64,000 nucleotides of DNA from Phymorhynchus buccinoides (taxonomy: Eukaryota > Mollusca > Gastropoda > Neogastropoda > Raphitomidae), in the NCBI GenBank assembly GCA_017654935.2, contig CM065699.1:46211231-46275230 (forward strand), written 5' to 3'. The position numbers were made by a program, and so were the translations under genes. The notes beneath the pieces are model-generated. The model searched no databases, was not told the DNA's origin, and was given only the letters and a program-made list of their open reading frames with translations. Positions 44,268 through 55,160 of this stretch are shown here, in pieces. Positions within the stretch are counted from its first letter, which is position 1; every line of letters begins with the position of its first letter.

Positions 44268-44731
44268 ATTATAGCCTCTCTTTTCATTCTAAACACAAAC
44301 AAGATTGTAGTTGGCCCTTTCACAGGCACTTTTCGGTCCAAATTATTACAAAAATTATCCTTTTTGTCGCTACTTCTAACATGCCTAACCTTAAAAAAAA
44401 GTCAGAGTGCCTATTTCCATACTTTGTTTTCATCTTTAACAATGTGCTTATATTTGGTCATTTTCACAGGCCTTTTCCGGCCAAAATGTGTGTTGATATC
44501 GTTATGCAGTCTGTCGTAAATCATCACACGACACGATATGGTCTGTATAGTGTCAGATGTCATTCCAAGCTTCTTTTACACTGTCACAATATCATGTTGT
44601 GTCGCTTTGTCGGAAATGAGCACAAATTGTGATGGACCAAGGGAGGCTATTCAAATATACTTCCGACACAGTGTTTGTGTCACTTTCTTAAACATACCAA
44701 ACAGAAAGAAAAAAAGGCACACGCACACCAC

Positions 44732-44762
<31 letters not shown>

Positions 44763-44779
44763 CACAACACAGCACATAG

Positions 44780-46085
44780 GGGATGGCTGGTAAATTAGAG
44801 AGAGACAGAGACAATGTATACCAGCCCCAGAGCTAACAAGATAGTGAAGAACAACACAGCCCATAGGGGAGGGGAGGGTAACTTGGAGAGAGAGACAGAG
44901 ACAAGTGTATACCAGCCCCCAGAGCTAACAGCATAGTGAAGAACAACATGGCCCATAGGGGACGGGATGGTAATCTTGGAGAGAGAGACAGAGACAGAGA
45001 GACAGAGAACAAGTAACCAGCCCCAGAGCTAACAAGATAGTGAAGAACAACACAGCCCATAGAGGGGAGGGTAACTTGGAGAGAGAGACAGAGACAATGT
45101 ATACCAGTCCCAGAGCTAACAGCATAGTGAAGAACAACACGGCCCATAGGGGAGGGGCGGGTAACTTGGAGACAGAGACAGAGACAGAGAGACAGAGACA
45201 ATGTATACCAGCCCCAGAGCTAACAGCATAGTGAAGAACAACACAGCCCATAGGGGAGGGGTGGGTAACTTGGAGAGAGACAGAGACAGAGACAATGCAT
45301 ACCAGCCCCAGAGCAACAGCATAGTGAAGAACAACACAGCCCATAGGGGAGGGGAGGGTAACTTGGAGAGAGAGACAGAGACAGAGACAATGTCGAAACC
45401 AGCCCCAGAGCTAACACATAGTGAAGAACAACACAGCCCAGAGGGGAGGGGCGGGTAACTTTGAGACAAGCACAGCCCATCAGAGACAGGGTATACCAGC
45501 CCCAGAGCTAACAGCAATCATGGAGAGAACACAGCCCATAGGGGAGGGGAGGGTAACTTGGAGAGAGACAGAGACAATGTATACCAGCCCCAGAGCTAAC
45601 AGCATAGTGAAGAACAACACAGCCCATAGGGGAGGGGAGGGTAACTTGGAGAGAGAGACAGAGACAATGTATACCAGCCCCAGAGCTAACAGCATAGTGA
45701 AGAACAACACAGCCCATAGGGGAGGGGAGGGTAACTTGGAGAGAGAGAGAGAGAGAGACAATGTATACCAGCCCCAGAGCTAACAGCATAGTGAAGAACA
45801 ACACGGCCCATAGCGGAGGGGTGGGTAACTTGGAGAGAGAGACAGAGATATGTAGACAGAGAAAGACAGTGAAGACATAGAGACAGACAGAAGAGAGAGA
45901 ATAGACAGAGAAAGTACAGACAGACAGACAGAAAGAGAAACAGAGAGAGGTAGAGAGAGAGACAGAGCAGAGACAGAGACCATGACAAAGAGACAGAGAG
46001 AGACAAAGTGTACTACCTGACTGTCCAGGCCCAGAGCTAACAACATAGTGAAGAACAACACAGCCCATAGGGGACGGGAGGGTAA
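44780..46085 (-). repeat. TM8 half-exon array, distal part, right arm
   Basis: About 12 units plus a remnant. The unit nearest the retrotransposon (46,017-46,085) is 69 nt and keeps LGLDSQ. The others end LALGL|gtatac and lack Asp-Ser-Gln, as in the left arm. These copies have fewer indels than the left arm, and several are clean 60-nt units. Confidence 0.9.
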
Positions 46086-46129
46086 CTTGGAGAGAGAGAG
46101 ACAACAGAGATAGTGAGAGATAGAGAGAC

Positions 46130-47215
46130 AATTGACAATTTTTGACAATTTGATTTGACAATTTGATATTTATTGTCATTACCAACATAGTTCTTATGAC
46201 AAGGGGGGAGAGTAATCGACAAGTATACAATACAAAATGGCCATTGTCAACATCAAAACAATTAAGTCCATTTAAAAAATAAGGTAGATAGAAACAACAA
46301 AAAACATTGCTTAATGCTTACATCGTTCCATTTCCGTGTGGCCAAAAATCAAATGAAAAAATCAACAAATGAAAAAAACTGAAACAAAAACCCATCTAAT
46401 CTCTTGTTTCGAGGATTTCCTCCTTTGTGTTTTATAATAAAGAGAAGAGAAGGAGTTCGATCTTTTAAAAGAAGTGTATTTATTGGTCGACCACCCAAAC
46501 TTAATAACTACCTTGTATGCATGTACATTTGCACTCAAAACGATTCTTTATTAGGAGAGAAAGCTTTACTTATTTCTTATTTTCACAGCCTCTGCAATGT
46601 ATTTTGCAACAGACTGAATGACCTGGTCATCCTTTGATGATACAATACAAGCTACATCTTGTGTTTTAGCAATATCTGATTCAAAGAATGAACATTTTGT
46701 TCGAACCTCATTGTGTGCAACACAATTGAACAAAACATGACTCATCATCCACACTATGGCCACATAAAGGACATGGGTGTTCTGTAGATGTACCACAATC
46801 GAACCATCTTTTGTTTGCATGAAAGCCTAGGGTTCTTACTCTAAATCTTGCAAACATTATCCTATGTCATTTCTCTGTAATTACGCTTAAAAACATTTCT
46901 GCCTGAAATGTACTTTTGAATGAAAAGAACCATCTATACTTTTCTTTACTTTCCATATCTGAATGCCAATTTTGCTTATATGAACATATAATATCATCTT
47001 TAAATTCAGAAATGAATTGTTGTTCACTGCCTACTTCTTGAGTTAACCATACAATTCCAAAACCATGCTTTGATAAAACAGTTTTTACCTTGAACGCCCA
47101 ATTCTCTTTACCTAATTCCACTTGTAAAAGCATCATGTCATAAGCCTGCCTGCATAAACGTGACTGTGGAAGCTTCAACAGTTTCAACCAGTATTTTATA
47201 CATCTTAAAAATGTT
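46130..47215 (-). mobile_element. Non-LTR retrotransposon 3' end (RT C-terminus), right arm
   Basis: Mirror of 20,905-21,998, with a longer open reading (46,867-47,187) covering SRLCRQAYDMMLLQVELG and the region up to VITEK. A second frame then carries the CPLCGHSVDDES knuckle region. The tail of caatttga repeats lies at 46,130-46,170. The element faces away from the ORF1 segment next to it. Confidence 0.82.
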
Positions 47216-47927
47216 CTAATGTATAAGGCCTAGGGGTACCTGCCCGTCTCTCCATATAAAACAGTGTTTGATTAATGTATTGGTACTTGAAGAAATCTCT
47301 TCATTGCATAGGTGTGCACTTTTTCAACTTGTTGACTTACATTTAATCCCCAAATTTCAGAAAAGGGGGGCACGAGAATGATGGCGTCGAGTAAACATGT
47401 CCCGTTCACTGCTGCAGGTTATGTTTGCTGATAATCACGTTTTCACGGACTGAAACAGTTTGGTTTTGTGTTCTGTCGTTCAGTAAGAAGTCGGGGACAG
47501 TGAAACAACAGGATAATGGTGGATTTAGTGACGTGGAGAGCCGCAATAGGTACTTTCTGTACTAAGGTGAGTGCTGGGTCAAAGGTTACTCAGACAGGCG
47601 CAAATGTAAACAAGGCCGACAGCCAAGAGAAAGACAGGAATGCAGAATGTCAACAGATCAATACATCGGATGTTGTTGTCGTTTTTGTTCTCTGTTGGTT
47701 TGTCTTAGGTCTGATTGTCAGTTTCTGTCGTAATGTTAGCACAATTTCAAATCAGATTGTCTCGTTCCAAGAAAACTTTTAGCGTGAAGGGGACTGTGAC
47801 ATATGCAGAGGACATGACGTGTAGTGATGTTGGAGTGTGTCAGTTTGCCTCTCACATGCAAGTGGTCTTTCCCGCTTTATACACCATTCACGCCGTGTTC
47901 CATATCCGTAGACTGCTTCTAAGTTCA

Positions 47928-47951
47928 GACATATCGGAAAATCCCGGTCCT
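47928..47951 (+). other. 2A-like ribosome-skipping motif
   Basis: LLLSSDISENPGP. The 2A consensus is D-(V/I)-E-x-N-P-G-P; here the third position is Ser and Glu is at the fourth, while NPGP and Asp-Ile are kept. 2A-like motifs at ORF1 N-termini are known from several non-LTR families. Whether this variant skips is not known to me. Confidence 0.75.
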
Positions 47952-48429
47952 ATTTATAACCAAAACCAGTCAGAAGAAGATGATACAACCACGGGTCATG
48001 GAGAAATGTTCGAACAAATCATGAAGGCAATACAACAGCAGTTCCAAAACCAAGCACAGACCATGCAACAGCAGTTTCAAAAACATACTGAAGGCATGCA
48101 AGAGCAGTTTGAGAACCAAACAGGGGTGATAAGAACTGACCTGTCTGAGATAAAAATAGAACTAGGTCAGGTGAAACAGCAGTGTGTGGAGATCGACAGC
48201 AGGTGTAGCAGACTGGAAAACGAACAGACATTTAACAGACACAATGGCTGACATCAATACAGACATTCAGCAGATGTTTACTGAATCTGATGACAAAAAA
48301 GAAGATAACCATATTACTGAAGCACTAAAAGGAATGAGAGAAGAAGTAGCGAAGCTAAAAATAGATACAAACTAGAGGACTTTTCCAGGAGGGATAACCT
48401 TCACTTTTTTGGGATTTCCCAAACCAACA

Positions 48430-49880
48430 CTTGAGAATCGTTTGACACATGTGCTAGTACAGTTGTTGATGTGTTGAATAGTGTGGACAAAGAGAAACAG
48501 TGGTCAGAACAGGACATTGCTAGAGAATCGTTTGACACATGTGCTAGTACAGTTGTTGATGTGTTGAATAGTGTGGACAAAGAGAAACAGTGGTCAGAAC
48601 AGGTACATTGCTAGAGAATCGTTTGACACATGTGCTAGTACAGTTGTTGATGTGTTGAATAGTGTGGACAAAGAGAAACAGTGGTCAGAACAGGTACATT
48701 GCTAGAGAATCGTTTGACACATGTGCTAGTACAGTTGTTGATGTGTTGAATAGTGTGGACAAAGAGAAACAGTGGTCAGAACAGGTACATTGCTAGAGAA
48801 TCGTTTGACACATGTGCTAGTACAGTTGTTGATGTGTTGAATAGTGTGGACAAAGAGAAACACTGGTCAGAACAGGTACATTGCTAGAGAATCGTTTGAC
48901 ACATGTGCTAGTACAGTTGTTGATGTGTTGAATAGTGTGGACAAAGAGAAACACTGGTCAGAACAGGTACATTGCTAGAGAATCGTTTGACACATGTGCT
49001 AGTACAGTTGTTGATGTGTTGAATAGTGTGGACAAAGAGAAACAGTGGTCAGAACAGGTACATTGCTAGAGAATCGTTTGACACATGTGCTAGTACAGTT
49101 GTTGATGTGTTGAATAGTGTGGACAAAGAGAAACAGTGGTCAGAACAGGTACATTGCTAGAGAATCGTTTGACACATGTGCTAGTACAGTTGTTGATGTG
49201 TTGAATAGTGTGGACAAAGAGAAACACTGGTCAGAACAGGTACATTGCTAGAGAATCGTTTGACACATGTGCTAGTACAGTTGTTGATGTGTTGAATAGT
49301 GTGGACAAAGAGAAACAGTGGTCAGAACAGGTACATTGCTAGAGAATCGTTTGACACATGTGCTAGTACAGTTGTTGATGTGTTGAATAGTGTGGACAAA
49401 GAGAAACAGTGGTCAGAACAGGACATTGCTAGAGAATCGTTTGACACATGTGCTAGTACAGTTGTTGATGTGTTGAATAGTGTGGACAAAGAGAAACAGT
49501 GGTCAGAACAGGTACATTGCTAGAGAATCGTTTGACACATGTGCTAGTACAGTTGTTGATGTGTTGAATAGTGTGAACAAAGAGAAACACTGGTCAGAAC
49601 AGGTACATTGCTAGAGAATCGTTTGACACATGTGCTAGTACAGTTGTTGATGTGTTGAATAGTGTGGACAAAGAGAAACACTGGTCAGAACAGGTACATT
49701 GCTAGAGAATCGTTTGACACATGTGCTAGTACAGTTGTTGATGTGTTGAATAGTGTGGACAAAGAGAAACACTGGTCAGAACAGGTACATTGCTAGAGAA
49801 TCGTTTGACACATGTGCTAGTACAGTTGTTGATGTGTTGAATAGTGTGGACAAAGAGAAACAGTGGTCAGAACAGGACAT
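48430..49880 (+). repeat. 90/91-bp coding repeat of ORF1, about 16 units
   Basis: Unit encodes RESFDTCASTVVDVLNSV plus DKEKQWSEQ. Three junctions are 90 bp (caggacatt); the others are 91 bp (caggtacatt) and break frame. Left arm has about 13 units. Confidence 0.93.
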
Positions 49881-50754
49881 TGCTCATGCTCACAGGACAG
49901 GTTACACTCGAGAGGGTCAGGCAAGAACCATGACTGTAAAGTTTGACAGGTGGAGGGACAAACAATATCTTCTTACAAACAGAGAACTGAGATGGAAGCT
50001 GCCAGAGAAGGGAGTCAGATTATCAAATGATCTGATGAGAGCACAGGCCCAGATTGTCTCGAAGGCCAGGTCAGAAGGGAAGAGAGCTTTCTTTAGAAAG
50101 GGTCAGTTGGTGATTGAACCGGTATGGTCAGACTTCCAGCTAAGGTCAGATAGCTACAGTCAGTCAAGGTCAGCCCTCCCATCAAGATCAGACAGCTATG
50201 GTCGGTCGCAGTCAGACTTACAAACAAGGTCAGATGGTTATGGTCAATCAAGGTCAGCCTTCCAGTCAAGGTCAGATGGCTATGGTCAGTCAAGGTCAGC
50301 CTTCCTATCAAGGTCAGATGGCTATGGTCAGTCAAGGTCAGCCTTCTGATCAAGATCAGGCGGCTATGGTCAGTCAAGGTCAGTCTTCCAGTCAAGGTCA
50401 GATGGATGTGGTCAGTCAAGGTCAGCCTTCCAGTCTAGGTCAGATGGTTATGGTCAGTCAAGGTCAGCCTTCCAGTCTAAGTCAGACGGCTATGGTCAGT
50501 CAATGTCAAGGTCAGTCTTCCAGTCAAGGTCAGATGGTTATGGTCAGTCAAGGTCAGATGGATATGGTCAGTCACAGTTAGACTTCCAGTCACACTTCCA
50601 GAGAGTGGATAGACAAGACAGCACTAGCTCCAGACCAAAGCCTGGGTTGTGTAGTGGTACAAATGGGGAAGGTGTGTCTGTTGTGTCCAATCAGTCATCA
50701 TCACAACAGTCTAGCGGCGCTTTGAGCCAGAATGTGAGAGATAGAGAGAGACAC

Positions 50755-50785
<31 letters not shown>

Positions 50786-50798
50786 CAAAGAGTAATAC

Positions 50799-50867
50799 CT
50801 GACTGTCCAGGCCCAGAGCTAACAGCACAGAGAAGAACAACATGGTCCATAGGGGAGGGGCGGGTAA
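50799..50867 (-). repeat. TM8 half-exon unit 6, right arm
   Basis: 69 nt with the WTMLFFSVLL variant helix, LGLDSQ and gtatta donor; mirror of 17,521-17,589. Confidence 0.88.
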
Positions 50868-50915
50868 CTTGGAGAGAGAGAGACAGAGGTAGTGAGAGAC
50901 AGAGACAAAGTGTAA

Positions 50916-51648
50916 CAGAGCTGATTCTAGGATTTTGAAAAAGTGGGGGCGCTCCCCCCCTAAGACTGAAAAAGTGGGGGCGCTCCCCCCCTAAGATTGA
51001 AAAAGTGGGGGCGCTCCCCCCCTAAGATTGAAAAAGTGGGGGCACTCCCCCCCTAAGATTGAAAAAGTGGGGGCGCTCCCCCCCTAAGATTGAAAAAGTG
51101 GGGGCGCTCCCCCCCTAAGAATGAAAAAAGGGGGGCCACTTCTTCAGCCAGTCGTCTTGGAACCGGTGTTCCCAGACCCTCGCACTAGTGCCGTTATCTT
51201 CGGGCTGCTTCTCCGAGACTGTTGATGCAGTAGCAGTTTCTAGCTTCTGCACACTCGTTTGGCAGAGGATTTCTTCTTTTCACTTTAACGTCACAAACAT
51301 TTAAATCTAGGAGCGTCGTTGTCTGCTTCATTTTGAAGAAAATTCAATATGGCGGGTTGGACTCTCGCAACTTCTTGCCGGTAAAACGAGATGAACGCGA
51401 TTGGTTGATTTACACTAACATTGTAAAGGAACCAATGAAATGTTAAGAAATCATTCATTCCTGCTCAATGCTTGGTTTGTGCAGACGACGGATTTAGCAG
51501 ACGACGAAGGAATTCCCACAGCAAGCGGTAAAAAGTGCGGGCAGTTCTGCAAATATGCGGGGTTCGGCCCGCGCTTAGACCCTATTATTGCGGGAAGGAA
51601 CAGATTGGGGGGGGATTTTACCAATCCCGCGCCCTAGAATCAGCTCTG
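50916..51648. mobile_element. CAGAG-ended DNA element, right arm
   Basis: Mirror of 16,738-17,472: the same 16-bp ends and 6-bp duplication gtgtaa (50,910 and 51,649). The 31-bp internal repeats lie at 50,935-51,130. Confidence 0.86.
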
Positions 51649-51657
51649 GTGTAATAC

Positions 51658-52040
51658 CTGACTGTCCAGTCCCAGAGCTAACAAGATAGTGAAAAACAGC
51701 ACGGCCCATAGGGGAGGGGCGGGTAACTTGGAGAGAGAGACAGAGACAAAGTGTAATACTTGACTGTCCAGTCCCAGAGCTAACAGCATAGTGAAGAACA
51801 GCACGGCCCATAGGGGAGGGGCGGGTAACTTGGAGAGAGAGACAGAGACAGAGAGACAAAGTGTAATACCTGACTGACCAGTCCCAGAGCTAACAGAATA
51901 GTGAAGAACAACACGGCCCATAGGGGAGGGGCGGGTAACTTGGAGAGAGAGACAGAGACAAAGTGTAATACTTGACTGTCCAGTCCCAGAGCTAACAGCA
52001 TAGTGAAGAACAGCACGGCCCACAGGGGAGGGGCGGGTAA
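51658..52040 (-). repeat. TM8 half-exon array, units 2-5, right arm
   Basis: Four clean 69-nt units: 51,972-52,040, 51,870-51,938, 51,760-51,828 and 51,658-51,726, each with a ccaag acceptor-like end and a gtatta donor. The unit at 51,870 reads LGLVSQ, losing the Na2-site Asp; its left-arm partner keeps Asp. Confidence 0.93.
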
Positions 52041-52081
52041 CTTGGAGACAGAGACAGAGAGAGAGAGACAAAGTGTAATAC

Positions 52082-52194
52082 CTGACTGTCCAGTCCCAGA
52101 GCTAACAGCATAGTGAAGAACAACACGGCCCATAGGGGAGGGGCGGGTAACTTGGAGATGGTTTCCGGATAGGCCACCAAAGCTAAGCCAGGCC
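52082..52194 (-). CDS. SLC6 transporter, TM8 exon, right arm
   Basis: Clean 113-nt exon: acceptor atttttatctag; two bases complete the Gly codon left by the TM7 exon (VATQ-G); then [15 protein letters not shown], the TM8 helix ([16 protein letters not shown]) and LDSQ, ending phase 0 at gtatta. The family pattern SGPGLAF-AYPEAL...P-WA-LFF-ML--LGLDSQF is matched throughout. The Leu, Asp and Ser of LGLDS correspond to the TM8 Na2-site residues. Its second half (from TTACCC) is the source of the adjoining array. Confidence 0.95.
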
Positions 52195-52379
52195 CTAGAT
52201 AAAAATGTAAAAAAGAAAGAAATAAAGTGGGTTTATCACCAACAACGGGTAAAATGTGGGTACTTTAAAAGTGTGAAACTTTGATACATACTTATAGAGT
52301 TTAATTAAACGTAGCATAACACACTACAGCATACCGGAAACGTTGGTTTTACTTTCAGAACAAGAAACCATATTTTTTT

Positions 52380-53190
52380 AACTATAAGTATAAGGCGATA
52401 CTTTTTTTTTCGAGACTAAGACCCCTGCGCCTTATATTATGACGAATAAAATAGTAAGAAAATATAATAACAAAGTCTGAATTTTGTGTAAACTTTTTGG
52501 GGGTGCGCCTCATAATAACTAAATAAGGTGTGCCGGTCAAGGTCAAGATGTGCCACCCCCCCAGCATCAGAGCCAGTGCCAAGGCCGGCCCCAAATCGTT
52601 TGAGAGTCATAGTCTTCCACAAAAGACTAAGCTGTATTATGGTTTTCCATTACTGTAGAAAACCATCTATTATATAGTTCTCGTGTTACTGTTGGCCCCT
52701 AGCTATTACAGGTTAATTTGCAAGTATCCGAGTAGGCTACTAGAACAACAAAACACCGTAATTGCAATATTTTGGATATCCCTACTCAATCTTTTGCCTT
52801 TCTTACCAAACATAACGCTGTATTTTACGAACCTTTTCAGCTAATTATCTTTTTGGAATACTAACCCTAACCCTACCCCTACCCCCCCCCCCCCCCCCCC
52901 CCCCCCCCTATAAGTCGGAAAAACACAATGAACCACGACTGTGACAAATGCGGCGGTGTACTGCACTACATGGGGGGGGGGAGGGAGGTCCTATTAGATA
53001 ATGGCCTTTATCATGACTGCAATTAATTATTGAACAAAGATAATTAGCTGAAAATGTTCCTAAAATACAGCTTTATGTTTGGTAAGAAAGGCAAAAACGG
53101 AAAAATTGAATTAACCGAGAAATGTAGGGGGGGTGGCACATCTTGACCTATACCGGTGTGCCTTATAGTCTGAAAAATACAGTAAAATGT
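52380..53190. mobile_element. Foldback (MITE-like) cluster, right arm
   Basis: Mirror of 14,980-15,960. Inverted copies of ggtgtgcc/ataaggtgtgccgg plus aagatgtgccaccccccc occur near 52,520-52,562 and 53,130-53,170. The C run at 52,880-52,910 is only about 30 bp. Next to it, ctaaccctaacccta is a short telomere-like piece. Confidence 0.45.
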
Positions 53191-53395
53191 GGATGATCTC
53201 TTAAAGCAAAATTTGCTCTAAGAAAAAAATGCAATAAATCAATTAAGATATGGAAGATAATCAATGTGCATTGTGGTCGTACAAACACACATCAGTTTCC
53301 AAACTTTATATTAAAGCCATTTTTTTCAAGATTTTCTGGCAAAAGTTAATAACCATGAACAAATCTGGGCCTGTGTTCACATTAAGATGGCATGA

Positions 53396-53935
53396 GACTT
53401 ATCTTCATGATTTCTTAGAAGTCCTTCTAAAGCAGTAGGATTTAATAGGACTTTAGAAGGACTTCTAAGATATCATGATGATAAGTCTCATACTATCTCA
53501 ATGTGAACACAGGCCCTGGTCTGCAATACTTGTCAGTTATGCTGATAAGTCTCATACTATCTCAATGTGAACACAGGCCCTGGTCTGCAATACTTGTCAG
53601 TTATGCTGATAAGTCTCATACTATCTCAATGTGAACACAGGCCCTGGTCTGCAATACTTGTCAGTTATGCTGATAAGTCTCATACTATCTCAATGTGAAC
53701 ACAGGCCCTGGTCTGCAATACTTGTCAGTTATGCTGATAAGTCTCATACTATCTCAATGTGAACACAGGCCCTGGTCTGCAATACTTGTCAGTTATGCTG
53801 ATAAGTCTCATACTATCTCAATGTGAACACAGGCCCTGGTCTGCAATACTTGTCAGTTATGCTGATAAGTCTCATACTATCTCAATGTGAACACAGGCCC
53901 TGGTCTGCAATACTTGTCAGATATGCTGCTTTTGA
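53396..53935. repeat. Hairpin plus 64-bp tandem array, right arm
   Basis: A long inverted repeat (53,396-53,491, arms gacttatc..tcatgat..ttagaagtccttctaa) leads into about 6.7 clean copies of a 64-bp unit whose start repeats the end of the hairpin (gataagtctcatactatctc). The array probably grew from the element end. Confidence 0.9.
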
Positions 53936-54649
53936 ATTATATATGCCAAAAGAAAAAACAAACCCACACACGATTCCACAGAAATTGCAGGAATATGAAT
54001 ATGAAAAATATTGTTTTAAACATTAAGTTCAAAAACTGAATATACAATCTTGTCTTAGCAACAAGACAACCAGTAACATCTCGACAACATTGTTGTCCTT
54101 TGCCCGATCATCAGATCCGCAAAGGACTTTTTAAGCTTGTCTCTTTTTTTTCCTGAATTTTTGTTTTTAGCTAACTCTCAATGCACTCTCCCAGCTCCGT
54201 TGAGACAACAGCCTTTGGTGCAGGCTCCGTCAACATAATAGACAATGATCCAGAATCAGCTAAGCACCAATAGGCAATTTTCGGAAAAAAAACCCACTAG
54301 GGGAGAGCACTTCATAGAAATTAGAGTTGCTTACCTCCATTACTCGGTCAAATACCATAACAATGGCGTCGAAGCTTGGAACCGCAGGATGCGAGTCAGC
54401 GACTTGCAAACATTTTTTTAAAGAAAAATTGGGGATGGCCAGTGGCCACAAACTGATAAAACTTGCAAAATGTGACGTAAAAATATAAATGACATAACTT
54501 TTTAGAATGACGCACGGTGTTCTAAGTGCTGTATGTCTGCTCAAACACACGAGTCGATAGGCTACGAGAGCTGATGGTAGAGTGACTTCCCCTGTTTGAC
54601 CGATTGAATTAGGCAAGATCACTCCCACACACCATTTAATTATTTCCGA

Positions 54650-55000
54650 ACAATTCCTATTAGCGGAAAGGCCTTCAGTGATTGTGTTTATGAGGACAAA
54701 AATCCTTTCTCCCTTTCTTGCTTCTGGCCAACTCCTCCAGCCTCCCCATTTTCTTTCTATCTCTTCTAGTACCATGGGGCGAATACATTCGCTCAGTACA
54801 TCACCCTTCACTCCCACCAAATGCAAAGACATTCCCTGCCAAGCGGCCTGCAGTGTGTTTGTCTACTTTCAGAGCTCATGTCAGTGATTTGTTTTTCCAT
54901 TAAAGCAACGCACTCGAAAAAATAGTTACTCTCCTCTTGAGATGCAACGGACAACCAAGAATGAAAACAAAATACATAGCGCTTCTTGTTCAACTTAGGG
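54650..55000. repeat. Dispersed repeat (gcgaatacattcgc family), right arm
   Basis: Mirror of 13,320-13,690 and direct copy of 1-320. Confidence 0.5.
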
Positions 55001-55035
55001 GATAAGGGAAGTGGAGTGTGAGGGTGGGTACGTAC

Positions 55036-55160
55036 CCTGGGTAGCCACATTGTAGACAGTGGTGTTGGCCTCTTTGGCCATGAAGCCCACCACGCTGAAG
55101 ATGACAAACCCCCCGTACAGACTGGTCAGGCCGTCCGCCATGGCCCCGATCATGGCATCC
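55036..55160 (-). CDS. SLC6 transporter, TM7 exon, right arm (clean)
   Basis: Best copy of this exon: 125 nt, acceptor ctgacatacacag, donor ccagg|gtacgt. The translation starts (R)DAMIGAMADGLTSLYGG, then FVIFSVVGFMA, and ends EANTTVYNVATQG. It aligns without gaps to the SERT segment from DALVTSVVNCMTS. The TM7 chloride-site Ser is kept, but the chloride-site Asn (SERT Asn368) is Asp here. It joins TM6 (HNGLR) upstream and the TM8 exon downstream in phase. Confidence 0.95.

Larger units (their letters stand above)
47362..50760 (+). mobile_element. Non-LTR retrotransposon 5' part with ORF1, right arm
   Basis: From a probable 5' end near 47,362 the plus strand encodes ORF1 pieces. 47,516-47,782 has a hydrophobic segment (VVVVFVLCWFVLGLIVSF). 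47,715-48,251 has a 2A-like motif at residues 72-79, then a Gln-rich coiled coil (about residues 95-170). 48,184-48,375 is a shifted continuation. After the tandem repeats, a conserved block (FDRWRDKQYLLTNREL, KGVRLSNDLMRAQAQIVS, GQLVIEP) resembles the RNA-binding ORF1 domain of mollusc CR1-like elements. A Ser/Arg/Gly/Tyr/Gln repeat tail runs to 50,720. No RT domain follows; the segment ends in a GA microsatellite. Frameshifts mean it is not an active gene. Confidence 0.85.
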
